A stretch of 26,734 nt of DNA from an uncultured Prevotella sp. (lineage in GTDB: Bacteria; Bacteroidota; Bacteroidia; Bacteroidales; Bacteroidaceae). The translations under genes were made by a program, and so were the position numbers. Position 1 is the first letter of the stretch; every line of letters begins with the position of its first letter. Below are positions 14,771 to 22,219 of this stretch, in pieces. The stretch is taken from contig CAKQAD010000018.1 in the NCBI GenBank assembly GCA_934215545.1, positions 1 through 26,734 on the forward strand, written 5' to 3'. The notes below the pieces were generated by a model. That model worked only from the letters and a program-made list of their open reading frames with translations, searched no databases and had not been told where the DNA came from.

Positions 14771-15406
14771 TTGAAAGGAATTCCAAGTATAGCAATAATC
14801 AACCCCGACACATTGGCTGTGTTGGGGTTGAAGCATTTGTTGGGTGAGGTAATGCCCGACATCGAGATTTGTACGTTCAACTCGTTTGCTGAACTCTCTG
14901 CAAATCATCCAGAACGCTTTTTTCATTATTTTGCAAGCATGCATGTGGTGCTTGCCAACATGCCCTTTTTCCTTGCCAATGCCCACAAAACAATTGTCTT
15001 GACACTGGCATTGACCGACGATATGAGCTTGGCTAACTTCCACACCCTATGCACCACACTGCCAGAGAAGCAGCTGCTGCGAGCCCTGCTTATGCTCGAG
15101 CAGCATGCACATGCCAATGGTCGGAACCTGCCACCTGCCACTCATGCAGCAGCCATGCATGGCAACGCTGTGGCACGACATGCTGAGGCAGGCAAACACC
15201 CAGTGCTTTCAGCAAGAGAGATAGAGGTGATTTCGCTTGTGGCACGCGGACATAAAAACAAGGAGATTGCAGACATGCTGCACCTAAGTCTGCTTACCAT
15301 CGTTACACACCGGAAAAACATCATGAACAAGCTCGCACTGCGGAGCGTATCGGCACTAACGATATATGCCGTAATGCATGGCTATGTGGATGTTAATGAC
15401 ATATAA
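14771..15406 (+). CDS. LuxR-type regulator with degenerate receiver and His-rich linker
   Basis: 211 residues if translation begins at TTG 14771; an in-frame stop lies 18 nt upstream and there is no ATG near the N-terminus. AAAGGA, which could be a ribosome site, lies inside the first codons. The N-terminal region (PSIAIINPDTLAVLGLKHLL, to about residue 80) has a receiver-like layout but N11/D13 replaces the usual acidic pair and no phospho-acceptor Asp is evident, so phosphorylation is unlikely. The linker 112-143 contains six histidines. Residues 146-207 are a LuxR HTH (LSAREIEVISLVARG, then NKEIADMLHLSLLTIVTHRKNI), closely similar to that of the hemerythrin-LuxR protein encoded before nrdD. 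Regulation of the nrd locus is a reasonable inference. Confidence 0.75.
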   Translation: MKGIPSIAIINPDTLAVLGLKHLLGEVMPDIEICTFNSFAELSANHPERFFHYFASMHVVLANMPFFLANAHKTIVLTLALTDDMSLANFHTLCTTLPEKQLLRALLMLEQHAHANGRNLPPATHAAAMHGNAVARHAEAGKHPVLSAREIEVISLVARGHKNKEIADMLHLSLLTIVTHRKNIMNKLALRSVSALTIYAVMHGYVDVNDI

Positions 15407-15447
15407 TAATAGCGGAGGCTCACATTGCTGAGAGCCTCCGCTATTAT
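15406..15447 (+). terminator. strong terminator after the second LuxR gene
   Basis: A perfect 16-bp stem (core AGCGGAGGCTC/GAGCCTCCGCT with AT-rich base) and a 10-nt loop begins at the last base of the stop codon. It is the clearest plus-strand transcript end in this part. Confidence 0.85.
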
Positions 15448-15470
15448 ATAATTGTGAAAACAATTTGTTG

Positions 15471-15665
15471 TAAGTAGGTGTTCAAAATTAATCGCATATA
15501 TGAATCTTATAAAAAGTTATGCTTTCAAATGCCTTTACGCCCTCTTTTAGCCCGTATGCCCAGCTCTCATCGGTCGTGTAGCCCGCTACACTCCCTCTTC
15601 GGAGCTGAATATACGGACCAAAATAGGGCATAAAATCATTTAAATTAATTTTGAACACCTACTTA
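15471..15665. mobile_element. MITE-like inverted-repeat element (about 195 nt)
   Basis: Perfect 21-bp terminal inverted repeats (15471-15491 and 15645-15665, outer end TAAGTAGGTGTTC) bound an interior that is itself an imperfect palindrome. For example, GCCCTCTTTTAGCCCGTAT on the left matches the complement of ATACGGACCAAAATAGGGC on the right. The centre is a GTGTAGC/GCTACAC hairpin at about 15576-15591. There is no ORF. TA at both outer ends would fit a TA target duplication, as for IS630/Tc1-type transposases. Non-autonomous mobile DNA is the best reading; a very large structured terminator between converging genes is the alternative. Confidence 0.65.
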
Positions 15666-15667
15666 AA

Positions 15668-15697
15668 AATCCAAATTAAATGACCGATTTGGCTTAA
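15668..15697. repeat. TAATGAC-loop palindromic repeat, copy B
   Basis: CCAAAT and ATTTGG arms around AAATGACC, imperfect compared with copies A and C. It lies directly after the MITE-like element and contains the TAA stop of the minus-strand phospholipase D gene (15694-15696). Confidence 0.5.
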
Positions 15698-16965
15698 AGA
15701 AATGGTGCCAACAGATGGGCAAACCATCCTCTGAACTTTTGCCATGGAGTGCGGAATTCCTTCCATTTCTTTGGCGTAAGCTTAAAGCTGCGTGTCTTGT
15801 CGTTGTCGAACATATGCGATAGTTGTGCCGTTGTGCACTTGTCGATGATTACGGCATTCTCCTCATAGTCGAAGTTAAGGCTTCGAGCATTGAGGTTGGC
15901 GCTGCCAACGGTGCAGAATTTTCCGTCTACCATTATCACCTTTGTATGATGAAATCCTGGTTGGTAGATATACACGTCGACGCCATGCTTCATCAGTTTG
16001 TGAACATTATAGAACACACAGTCGGGTGTCAGTGGAATGTCGCTATGCTCCGACACCATTACCTCTACCTTCACTCCGCGTTTCACCGCCTTCTTAAGTG
16101 CCTTCTTAAGCTTATGGTTGAGGGTGAGGTAAGGGTTCACCAGTTTTATGCTGTCTTGAGCATCATTAATGGCATTGGTATAGAACTCGCGTATGATGCG
16201 GTTGGAGATGCGCGGTTCGCGGTTGATGATACCCACCATTTTATGGCCAGCCGTGCAGCAAGTGTCAGGTTTCAGTCCCTCGAAATAGTCGCCACCATGA
16301 ATGGTTCTGAAATACTTTGCCCCATGCACATTCTGCTTAGATGTCTTGTTCCATATTTTTAGAAAAATAGCTTGCAGCGTGTTCACCTCGTCGCCATCTA
16401 TACGGCAGTGCATATCGCGCCATTCGCCCACTTGCGGTGTGCCGTTGATATAATAGTCTGCCACGTTCATGCCACCGGTATATGCTATCTGTCCGTCGAT
16501 GACAACAATCTTGCGGTGGTCGCGGTGCAACACATGGTTGATCCATGGAAAGCGGATGGGGTCGAACTCGTAAATCTCTATGCCGTGCGAGCGTATGCTC
16601 TTTAGATGACTCTTGAGCAACGGCTGGTTGTTGGAGTCGTTGCCGAAGCCATCGAACAATGCCCTTACCTCTACACCCTCTTTCGCCTTTTCGGCAAGAA
16701 TGTCAAAAAGCAGCGAGGCAATGGAGTCGTTGCGAAAGTTGAAGTATTCCAGATGAACACTGCTACGAGCCTGCTTAATGGCATTGAACATATCGTCGAA
16801 CTTCTCCTGGCCATTCATGAGCAGTGTTACGCTGTTGTTTTTGGAGAATTTAATGCCCTCTTCGCGCATTTGCGTTACTATGAGCGAGTCGCTTGTCTGT
16901 GCAATGGCACTTGCCGACACGGCAATACAAGCCACGATAGTAACAGCTATTGTCTTTAAATTCAT
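15694..16965 (-). CDS. exported phospholipase D / cardiolipin-synthase-like protein
   Basis: 423 residues with a signal peptide (1-23, ...SAIAQ) and no other clear membrane segment. Two HKD motifs are present: H150-R-K152 with D157 and GG (HRKIVVIDGQIAYTGGMN), and H340-T-K342 with D347 and GS (HHTKVIMVDGKFCTVGSANLN). Both half-sites of the PLD active site are therefore intact. The domain order matches cardiolipin synthase/PLDc_2 proteins, which transfer phosphatidyl groups or hydrolyse phosphodiesters. Typical ClsA has N-terminal TM helices, whereas this one appears secreted to the periplasm, so a nuclease or phospholipase role is also possible. It stands downstream of kdsD behind a terminator and ends inside a palindromic repeat. 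Confidence 0.85.
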   Translation of the reverse strand: MNLKTIAVTIVACIAVSASAIAQTSDSLIVTQMREEGIKFSKNNSVTLLMNGQEKFDDMFNAIKQARSSVHLEYFNFRNDSIASLLFDILAEKAKEGVEVRALFDGFGNDSNNQPLLKSHLKSIRSHGIEIYEFDPIRFPWINHVLHRDHRKIVVIDGQIAYTGGMNVADYYINGTPQVGEWRDMHCRIDGDEVNTLQAIFLKIWNKTSKQNVHGAKYFRTIHGGDYFEGLKPDTCCTAGHKMVGIINREPRISNRIIREFYTNAINDAQDSIKLVNPYLTLNHKLKKALKKAVKRGVKVEVMVSEHSDIPLTPDCVFYNVHKLMKHGVDVYIYQPGFHHTKVIMVDGKFCTVGSANLNARSLNFDYEENAVIIDKCTTAQLSHMFDNDKTRSFKLTPKKWKEFRTPWQKFRGWFAHLLAPFL

Positions 16966-16984
16966 TTCTTGATTATACTAAAAA

Positions 16985-17004
16985 AGCCGCAATCCACTGC
17001 GGCT
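16985..17004 (-). terminator. terminator after kdsD
   Basis: AGCCGCA/TGCGGCT 7-bp stem with a 6-nt loop, followed on the minus strand by a T-run. It lies 12 nt past the kdsD stop and just before the phospholipase D gene. Confidence 0.75.
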
Positions 17005-17015
17005 ATAAATAAGTG

Positions 17016-17990
17016 TTAAACCATGCAGCTATAGTGGTCTACTATGCCAAGCAGATGTTTCTCGTCGTCGACAACGAGCACAGAGTGTATCTTGTATTTG
17101 TTCATAATGCTCTGTATCTCGGTGATTTTTGTCGATAACGACACCATCTTCGGTGTGCGTGTCATTATCTCGCCAACCTTAACGTCGAAGAATTTTTCCT
17201 TCCACTTCTCCATAGCACGTCGTATGTCGCCATCGGTGATAAGACCTTCTACACATCCGTTGTCCACTGCCACTCCCATGCCCAGCTTGCCTTTGCTCAC
17301 GAGGATTATGGCATCGCCAAGGTTCATGTCCTTGCTTATTGTAGGCAAGTTGTCGGTGCGCATTACATCGGCAGCGGTGGTGAGCAGTCGTTTGCCTAAC
17401 TCGCCACCAGGATGGAACTGTGCAAAGTCCTTTGGCTTGAAGTCGCGCACCTCCATGAGTGCCACTGCCAGCGCATCGCCCATGGCAAGTGTGGCGGTGG
17501 TGCTGCTTGTAGGGGCAAGGTTGAGTGGGCAAGCCTCTTTCTCTACTTTGATATTGATGTGTGCAGAAGAGTATTTTGCGAGCAGCGATTTGGGGTTGCC
17601 GCTCATACCGATGATAGGAATCTGCATGTGCAGCACCATTGGTATGAAGCGCAGCAGCTCATCTGTTTGTCCGGAATTGCTTATAGCCAACACCACATCG
17701 TCGCTTGTCATCACTCCGAGGTCGCCATGAAACACGTCGAGAGGGTTGATAAAGAATGATGGAGTGCCCGTGCTCGACAAGGTGGCAGCTATCTTTGCGC
17801 CTATATGTCCGCTCTTGCCCACGCCAGTGACAATCACTTTGCCATGGCAGTTGTATATCAGTTCTACCGCCTTTTCGAAGTTTTCGTCGATTTGTGGTAT
17901 CAGATCAAGCAAGGCGTGTGCTTCGTCCTTAATACAGTTGGTGGCATATTCTGTCACATGTTTGAGCCGTTCAGAAGCTATTTCGTTCAT
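17016..17990 (-). CDS. kdsD: arabinose-5-phosphate isomerase (KpsF/GutQ family)
   Basis: Converts ribulose-5-phosphate to arabinose-5-phosphate, the first step of Kdo synthesis for LPS. 324 residues. The SIS domain (about 35-180) shows TGVGKSGHIGAKIA (55-68), the LDVFHGDLG segment with H88, and ISNSGQT (103-109). The linker has FHPGGELGKRLL. Two CBS domains follow (about 205-324), which normally bind regulatory nucleotides. The length is standard. It is encoded 67 nt downstream of kdsA on the same strand, and the two enzymes act in the same pathway, so an operon kdsA-kdsD is very likely. A terminator follows immediately. Confidence 0.95.
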   Translation of the reverse strand: MNEIASERLKHVTEYATNCIKDEAHALLDLIPQIDENFEKAVELIYNCHGKVIVTGVGKSGHIGAKIAATLSSTGTPSFFINPLDVFHGDLGVMTSDDVVLAISNSGQTDELLRFIPMVLHMQIPIIGMSGNPKSLLAKYSSAHINIKVEKEACPLNLAPTSSTTATLAMGDALAVALMEVRDFKPKDFAQFHPGGELGKRLLTTAADVMRTDNLPTISKDMNLGDAIILVSKGKLGMGVAVDNGCVEGLITDGDIRRAMEKWKEKFFDVKVGEIMTRTPKMVSLSTKITEIQSIMNKYKIHSVLVVDDEKHLLGIVDHYSCMV

Positions 17991-18057
17991 GTTATGTTAT
18001 TGTTCTAATGTAATGAAATGTATGTTTGGCTGAGTTTAAGGTAGTATTATTGCCTTA

Positions 18058-18813
18058 TTATTTGCAAAGCTGCTCTACGAGCTGTTCGAGCTTGTCGAGA
18101 TAGAGCATGTTGGGTCCGTCGCTGAGTGCATGGTCGGGGTCGGGATGCACTTCGAAGAAGTAGCCGTTGGCACCAAATGCCTTTGCTGCCAATGCCATGG
18201 CTGGCACAAAGCGGCGGTCGCCAGAAGTCTTGCCGCCACCTGCTCCAGGGCGTTGCACGCTATGGGTGCAGTCCATCACCACGCGTGGTGTGATGTCGAG
18301 CATGTCTGGTATGTTGCGGAAATCTACTACCAGGTTGTTGTAGCCATACATATTGCCGCGCTCGGTGAGCCACACCTCCTTAGCACCTGCATCAAGAGCT
18401 TTCTCTACAGGATATCGCATGTCAGCACCGCTGAGAAACTGTGCCTTCTTGATGTTCACAATCTTGCCCGTTTGGGCAGCAGCCACAAGCAGGTCGGTCT
18501 GTCGGCATAGAAAGGCAGGAATCTGTATTACGTCGCACACCTCGCCTACGGGAGCAGCCTGATAGCTCTCGTGTATGTCGGTGAGCAATCGCAAACCATA
18601 TCTTGTCTTAATGTCTGCCAGCATTTGCAGACCCTTTTCGAGTCCTGGTCCACGGAAAGATTTTATGGATGTGCGGTTAGCTTTGTCGAATGAAGCTTTG
18701 AATATGATGTCTATGCCGAGCTTGGAGTTGATGCGTACCAACTCTTCGGCCACTGTATTTAGTAGTTCTTGCGATTCTATTACGCAAGGACCGGCAATGA
18801 AAACTGGCTGCAT
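18058..18813 (-). CDS. kdsA: 3-deoxy-8-phosphooctulonate (Kdo-8-P) synthase
   Basis: Condenses arabinose-5-phosphate with phosphoenolpyruvate to Kdo-8-phosphate. 251 residues, slightly short but complete; the protein starts directly at MQPVFIAGPCVIES. C10 in the AGPC motif, H184, E221 and D232 match in order and spacing the metal ligands of metal-dependent KdsA (C11/H185/E222/D233 in Aquifex), unlike the Asn-type enzyme of E. coli. FKASFDKANRTS (38-49) and GGGKTSGDR (192-200) are substrate-binding motifs. A TACCTTTG element lies about 35 nt upstream. kdsD follows in the same transcript. Confidence 0.95.
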   Translation of the reverse strand: MQPVFIAGPCVIESQELLNTVAEELVRINSKLGIDIIFKASFDKANRTSIKSFRGPGLEKGLQMLADIKTRYGLRLLTDIHESYQAAPVGEVCDVIQIPAFLCRQTDLLVAAAQTGKIVNIKKAQFLSGADMRYPVEKALDAGAKEVWLTERGNMYGYNNLVVDFRNIPDMLDITPRVVMDCTHSVQRPGAGGGKTSGDRRFVPAMALAAKAFGANGYFFEVHPDPDHALSDGPNMLYLDKLEQLVEQLCK

Positions 18814-18847
18814 AATTGTTGTTTTTACATTATTATATAATACTATG

Positions 18848-18855
18848 CAAAGGTA
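18848..18855 (-). promoter_or_regulatory. Bacteroidota -7 element, kdsA promoter
   Basis: Minus-strand TACCTTTG, 35 nt before the kdsA start; a full TAnnTTTG match, the same octamer as before nrdD. No good -33 box is seen. Confidence 0.5.
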
Positions 18856-18909
18856 GTAATATTTTTTTGTTTACCACGTCTTGTATCATCAAAAACGCAG
18901 CAAATATAA

Positions 18910-18943
18910 AAAAGGCTTCTCCAGTGGTGTGGAGAAGCCTTTT
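18910..18943 (-). terminator. terminator after pheS
   Basis: A 13-bp perfect stem AAAAGGCTTCTCC/GGAGAAGCCTTTT with an 8-nt loop and a following T-run on the minus strand, about 40 nt past the pheS stop. Confidence 0.85.
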
Positions 18944-18981
18944 GCAGATATGTCTTTTTGTAAAGAAAATCTTACGAAGTG

Positions 18982-20019
18982 TTAGTCGGCCGATACGAAT
19001 TCGTCGAGGAAGCGTGTGTCGTTCTCTGAGAACATACGCAAGTCGGCAACGCGATATTTAAGATTGGTGATGCGTTCAATGCCCATACCGAAGGCATAAC
19101 CAGTGTACACCTTGCTGTCGATGCCACAAGCCTCGAGCACGTTAGGGTCAACCATGCCGCAACCCAAAATCTCTACCCAGCCAGTGTGCTTGCAGAATCC
19201 ACATCCCTTACCACCACAGATGTGGCAAGAGATATCCATCTCTGCGCTTGGCTCTGTGAAAGGGAAGTAGCTTGGACGCAAGCGTATCTTGGTGTCGGGG
19301 CCGAACATCTCGCGTGCAAATGTAAGGAGCACCTGCTTAAGGTCGGTAAACGATACGTTCTTGTCTACATACAATCCCTCAAGCTGATGGAAGAAGCAGT
19401 GTGCGCGTGCTGAGATAGCCTCGTTGCGGAACACGCGGCCCGGGCAAATCACGCGGATTGGAGGCTGCTGATGCTCCATGATGCGGCTCTGGTCGTTGGA
19501 TGTGTGCGAGCGCAGCAAGATGTTCTTTGTGACATCATTGGGGCTTTGCTCCACGAAGAAGGTGTCTTGCATGTCGCGAGCAGGGTGATCGGCAGCAAAG
19601 TTGAGCTTGGTGAACACATGCAGGTCGTCGTCGATTTCAGGACCCTCTGCCAGGGTGAAGCCCATGCGCTGGAATATGTCAATGATCTGATTCTTAACGA
19701 TAGTGAGTGGATGTCGGGTGCCGAGCTTTATGGGGTAGGCAGAGCGTGTGAGGTCAAAGTCGTCGGCATGCTCTTCTGCCACCTCAGTCTGCTCTTTAAG
19801 TTCATTGATTCTCTGCATAGCGAGCTGCTTGAGCTCGTTGATTTTCATTCCGACAGTCTTTTTTTGGTCAGCTGCCACATTACGAAAGTCTGCCATCAAG
19901 GCTGTAATCTCGCCTTTCTTGCTAAGATATTTCAGGCGCAACTGCTCTATCTCCTCGGCATTATTGGCTTGGAGATTCTTCACTTCGTTTAGAAGTTGAT
20001 CTATCTTTTCTAAAATCAT
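18982..20019 (-). CDS. pheS: phenylalanyl-tRNA synthetase alpha subunit
   Basis: The catalytic alpha subunit of PheRS, which charges tRNA-Phe as an alpha2beta2 enzyme. 345 residues. The N-terminal coiled coil spans about 1-85. The class II core shows HPLTIVKNQIIDIF, EGPEIDDDLHVFTKLNF, the motif 2 area RVFRNEAISARAHCFFHQLEG, and motif 3 GYAFGMGIERI near the C-terminus. A CxxC-x4-CxxC insert (C265, C268, C273, C276) precedes GWVEILGCGMV and probably binds zinc, as in many Bacteroidota PheS proteins. pheT is not adjacent, which is common outside Proteobacteria. The -7 element TAACTTTG lies about 110 nt upstream, and a terminator follows. Confidence 0.96.
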   Translation of the reverse strand: MILEKIDQLLNEVKNLQANNAEEIEQLRLKYLSKKGEITALMADFRNVAADQKKTVGMKINELKQLAMQRINELKEQTEVAEEHADDFDLTRSAYPIKLGTRHPLTIVKNQIIDIFQRMGFTLAEGPEIDDDLHVFTKLNFAADHPARDMQDTFFVEQSPNDVTKNILLRSHTSNDQSRIMEHQQPPIRVICPGRVFRNEAISARAHCFFHQLEGLYVDKNVSFTDLKQVLLTFAREMFGPDTKIRLRPSYFPFTEPSAEMDISCHICGGKGCGFCKHTGWVEILGCGMVDPNVLEACGIDSKVYTGYAFGMGIERITNLKYRVADLRMFSENDTRFLDEFVSAD

Positions 20020-20127
20020 ATTTTGATGAATAAATATTATTTATGTCGGTGTGGCATAAAACATTGCATGTTAGGACCTTTTGCCGAAGCCTGTGTATGT
20101 TAGCCACACTCTCATTAAAAAACACTG

Positions 20128-20135
20128 CAAAGTTA
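20128..20135 (-). promoter_or_regulatory. Bacteroidota -7 element, pheS promoter
   Basis: Minus-strand TAACTTTG about 110 nt upstream of the pheS start. It lies about 45 nt from the opposing plus-strand element for the DUF4348 gene, so the two form a divergent promoter region. Confidence 0.45.
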
Positions 20136-20177
20136 ATATTTTTTAGTCTAAAAAAGAACTTTATCGAAATAAAGTTG

Positions 20178-20185
20178 TAATTTTG
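20178..20185 (+). promoter_or_regulatory. Bacteroidota -7 element, DUF4348-murB promoter
   Basis: TAATTTTG, a full -7 match 43 nt before the chosen ATG. A transcript from here would start near the upstream in-frame codons, which supports the ATG at 20228 as the true start. Confidence 0.5.
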
Positions 20186-20227
20186 CGCATCAAATGTAGA
20201 GGATGCTACGAAATCCCAATAAGGTAT

Positions 20228-21076
20228 ATGAGAAAAGGAGCTATTGTTATTGTGTTTGCCATTATTGCAGGCATGATGAGTTTTTCTTCAGTAGGTTGTT
20301 CGGATAAAAAACCTCAGGCAGATGTTTCGGATAGTGTAGCCTTGGCGCTCGAGGATACCGCTGCCGATACAGTGGATCAGATAATCACAGAGACACCGAT
20401 GCCAAAGGCAGCCGATGAGTTGTTCGACGATTTCTTTTTTAACTTCGCCGCTAATCGTAAGCTACAGAAGCGTCGCATAGTGTTCCCGCTTCCAGTGATA
20501 AACGGCAAAGAAACAACCTACATTACAGCTAAGCGTTGGCGCATGGATCATTTCTTCATGCATCAAGACTTTTATACACTTATTTTCGATAATCTAAAGC
20601 AGATGAATGTGGTGAAAGACACCACTGTGGAGCATGTTGTTGTGGAGAAGATAAATTTGCAGCACAAGCATGTAAAGCAATATATCTTTAATCGTGTGCG
20701 TGGCCAATGGATGATGACGGCTATTGCCAATATCGGTTTGCATAACAGCAAGAACGCCTCTTTCCTTTCTTTTTACAATAAATTTGTCAACGACACTGCT
20801 TACCAGGTGAGTAGCGTTCACGACCCCTTGGAGTTTACGGGACCTAATCCCGACGACGACTTTGGAAGTATGTCGGGCATTCTCGCACCCGAGCAATGGC
20901 TGTCGTTTGCTCCAGAACTGCCTAAAGGCACGATATATAATATCCTATATGGTCAGAAGTATACTGAGACTAACCAAAAGATATTTGTGATTCGTGGCAT
21001 CGCTAATGGTCTTGAGACAGAACTTACCTTCCGTCGTAAGGGCGGACAGTGGAAACTAATGAAACTGATAATGTAA
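20228..21076 (+). CDS. DUF4348-family lipoprotein
   Basis: 282 residues from the ATG at 20228, chosen because MRKGAIVIVFAIIAGMMS makes a proper signal sequence and AAGG precedes it; the open frame extends 15 codons upstream without a plausible signal. C24 in SVGCSDKK is a likely lipidation site, although the lipobox is imperfect. An acidic linker (about 28-60) is followed by the conserved domain with FDDFFFNFAANRKLQKRRI and KRWRMDHFFMHQDFYTLIF. I associate this with DUF4348, a Bacteroidales family of unknown function. Its stop codon overlaps the murB start by one base (TAATG), implying translational coupling and a possible cell-wall link. Confidence 0.8.
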   Translation: MRKGAIVIVFAIIAGMMSFSSVGCSDKKPQADVSDSVALALEDTAADTVDQIITETPMPKAADELFDDFFFNFAANRKLQKRRIVFPLPVINGKETTYITAKRWRMDHFFMHQDFYTLIFDNLKQMNVVKDTTVEHVVVEKINLQHKHVKQYIFNRVRGQWMMTAIANIGLHNSKNASFLSFYNKFVNDTAYQVSSVHDPLEFTGPNPDDDFGSMSGILAPEQWLSFAPELPKGTIYNILYGQKYTETNQKIFVIRGIANGLETELTFRRKGGQWKLMKLIM

Positions 21077-22101
21077 TGAAAGACATTCGCAACTACAGCT
21101 TGCTGGCACACAATACCTTTGGCATTGAGGCCAGCTGCGACCGCTTTATAGAGTATACTACTGAGGCAGAGGCTCAGGAGGCAGCTCATGTCATAACCTC
21201 GTCAGAAAAGCCTTTTCTGATAGTGGGCGAGGGTAGTAATCTGTTGCTCACTTCCGATTTTGCAGGAGTAGTGGTTCATTCTGCTATCAAAGGCATAGAT
21301 GTAGTACCATCACCAACTACTGATGCCAACCATGTGTATGTGCGTTGCGGCTCAGGCGTGGTGTGGGACGATGTTGTGGCATATAGTGTGGAGCAAGGAT
21401 GGCATGGCGCTGAAAACCTATCGCTGATACCTGGTGAGGTGGGAGCAAGTGCTGTGCAGAACATCGGTGCCTATGGTGCCGAAGCAAAAGACTTGGTATG
21501 GAGCATTGAAGCAATAGAGATAGCCACAGGGAAGAGCGTAGTAATTAGTAATGCCGACTGCCATTATGCCTATCGTCAGAGTCGTTTTAAGAACGAGTGG
21601 CACAATCGCTATCTTATTACTTATGTCACCTATCGCTTTTCACTGACATTTAATCCCGACCTTGACTACGGCAACATACGCCACTCGCTTGAACAGAAGG
21701 GAATAGCCGAACCGACAGCCCAGCAGCTTCGCGACACCATCATCGACATACGCCAGCAGAAGCTGCCTGATCCGAAAGTGATGGGCAATGCCGGCAGCTT
21801 CTTTATGAATCCTATTGTTAGCCGTGAGGTGTATGAGCATTTGGCAGCACAATATGAGGAAATGCCACATTATGTTGTGGATGCCGACCATATAAAGATA
21901 CCTGCAGGATGGATGATAGAGCAATGTGGATGGAAGGGAGCCACACTCGGACGTGCCGGAGTGCACGACCGCCAGGCGTTGGTGCTTGTGAATCGTGGTG
22001 GGGCCACTGGCGCTGATGTTGTGTGTCTTTATAAACGCATTATATCCGATGTGCAACAGAAGTTTGGCATTGAGATACACCCAGAAGTTAATGTAATCTG
22101 A
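21076..22101 (+). CDS. murB: UDP-N-acetylenolpyruvoylglucosamine reductase
   Basis: The FAD-dependent reductase of the second committed step of peptidoglycan precursor synthesis. 341 residues starting at MKDIRNYSLL; the preceding nine codons of the open frame overlap the upstream gene and are discarded. Motifs: GEGSNLLL (51-58, FAD binding), SLIPGEVGASAVQNIGAYG, the HYAYRQSRFK segment, the proton-donor S241 in GNAGSFFMNP, and E337 near the C-terminus (HPEVNVI). Presence of the Y-loop segment and the C-terminal layout fit the E. coli-like type I enzyme. It is coupled to the DUF4348 lipoprotein gene. Confidence 0.95.
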   Translation: MKDIRNYSLLAHNTFGIEASCDRFIEYTTEAEAQEAAHVITSSEKPFLIVGEGSNLLLTSDFAGVVVHSAIKGIDVVPSPTTDANHVYVRCGSGVVWDDVVAYSVEQGWHGAENLSLIPGEVGASAVQNIGAYGAEAKDLVWSIEAIEIATGKSVVISNADCHYAYRQSRFKNEWHNRYLITYVTYRFSLTFNPDLDYGNIRHSLEQKGIAEPTAQQLRDTIIDIRQQKLPDPKVMGNAGSFFMNPIVSREVYEHLAAQYEEMPHYVVDADHIKIPAGWMIEQCGWKGATLGRAGVHDRQALVLVNRGGATGADVVCLYKRIISDVQQKFGIEIHPEVNVI

Positions 22102-22147
22102 TAAGCTGCAGATGTAGATTGTGCTCTGAATGAATTTAGCTTGTCTA

Positions 22148-22195
22148 CTAAAAGGCTATGACTTGTTCTACAAATGGTTTTAGCTTGATTTTTTT
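22148..22195 (+). terminator. possible terminator after murB
   Basis: CTAAAA/TTTTAG (22148-22153 with 22178-22183) with an inner TTGT/ACAA pairing, followed by CTTGATTTTTTT. The stem is AT-rich and weak, but the T-run and position 46 nt past the stop fit. Confidence 0.35.
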
Positions 22196-22219
22196 AACTA
22201 TTATAGCGTAATTTTATTT

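Noticed and set aside
14771..14850. Pseudogene call for the LuxR gene because it lacks an ATG
   Set aside because: The whole frame is intact to a clean HTH and a strong terminator, and TTG is a usable start; loss of function is not shown.
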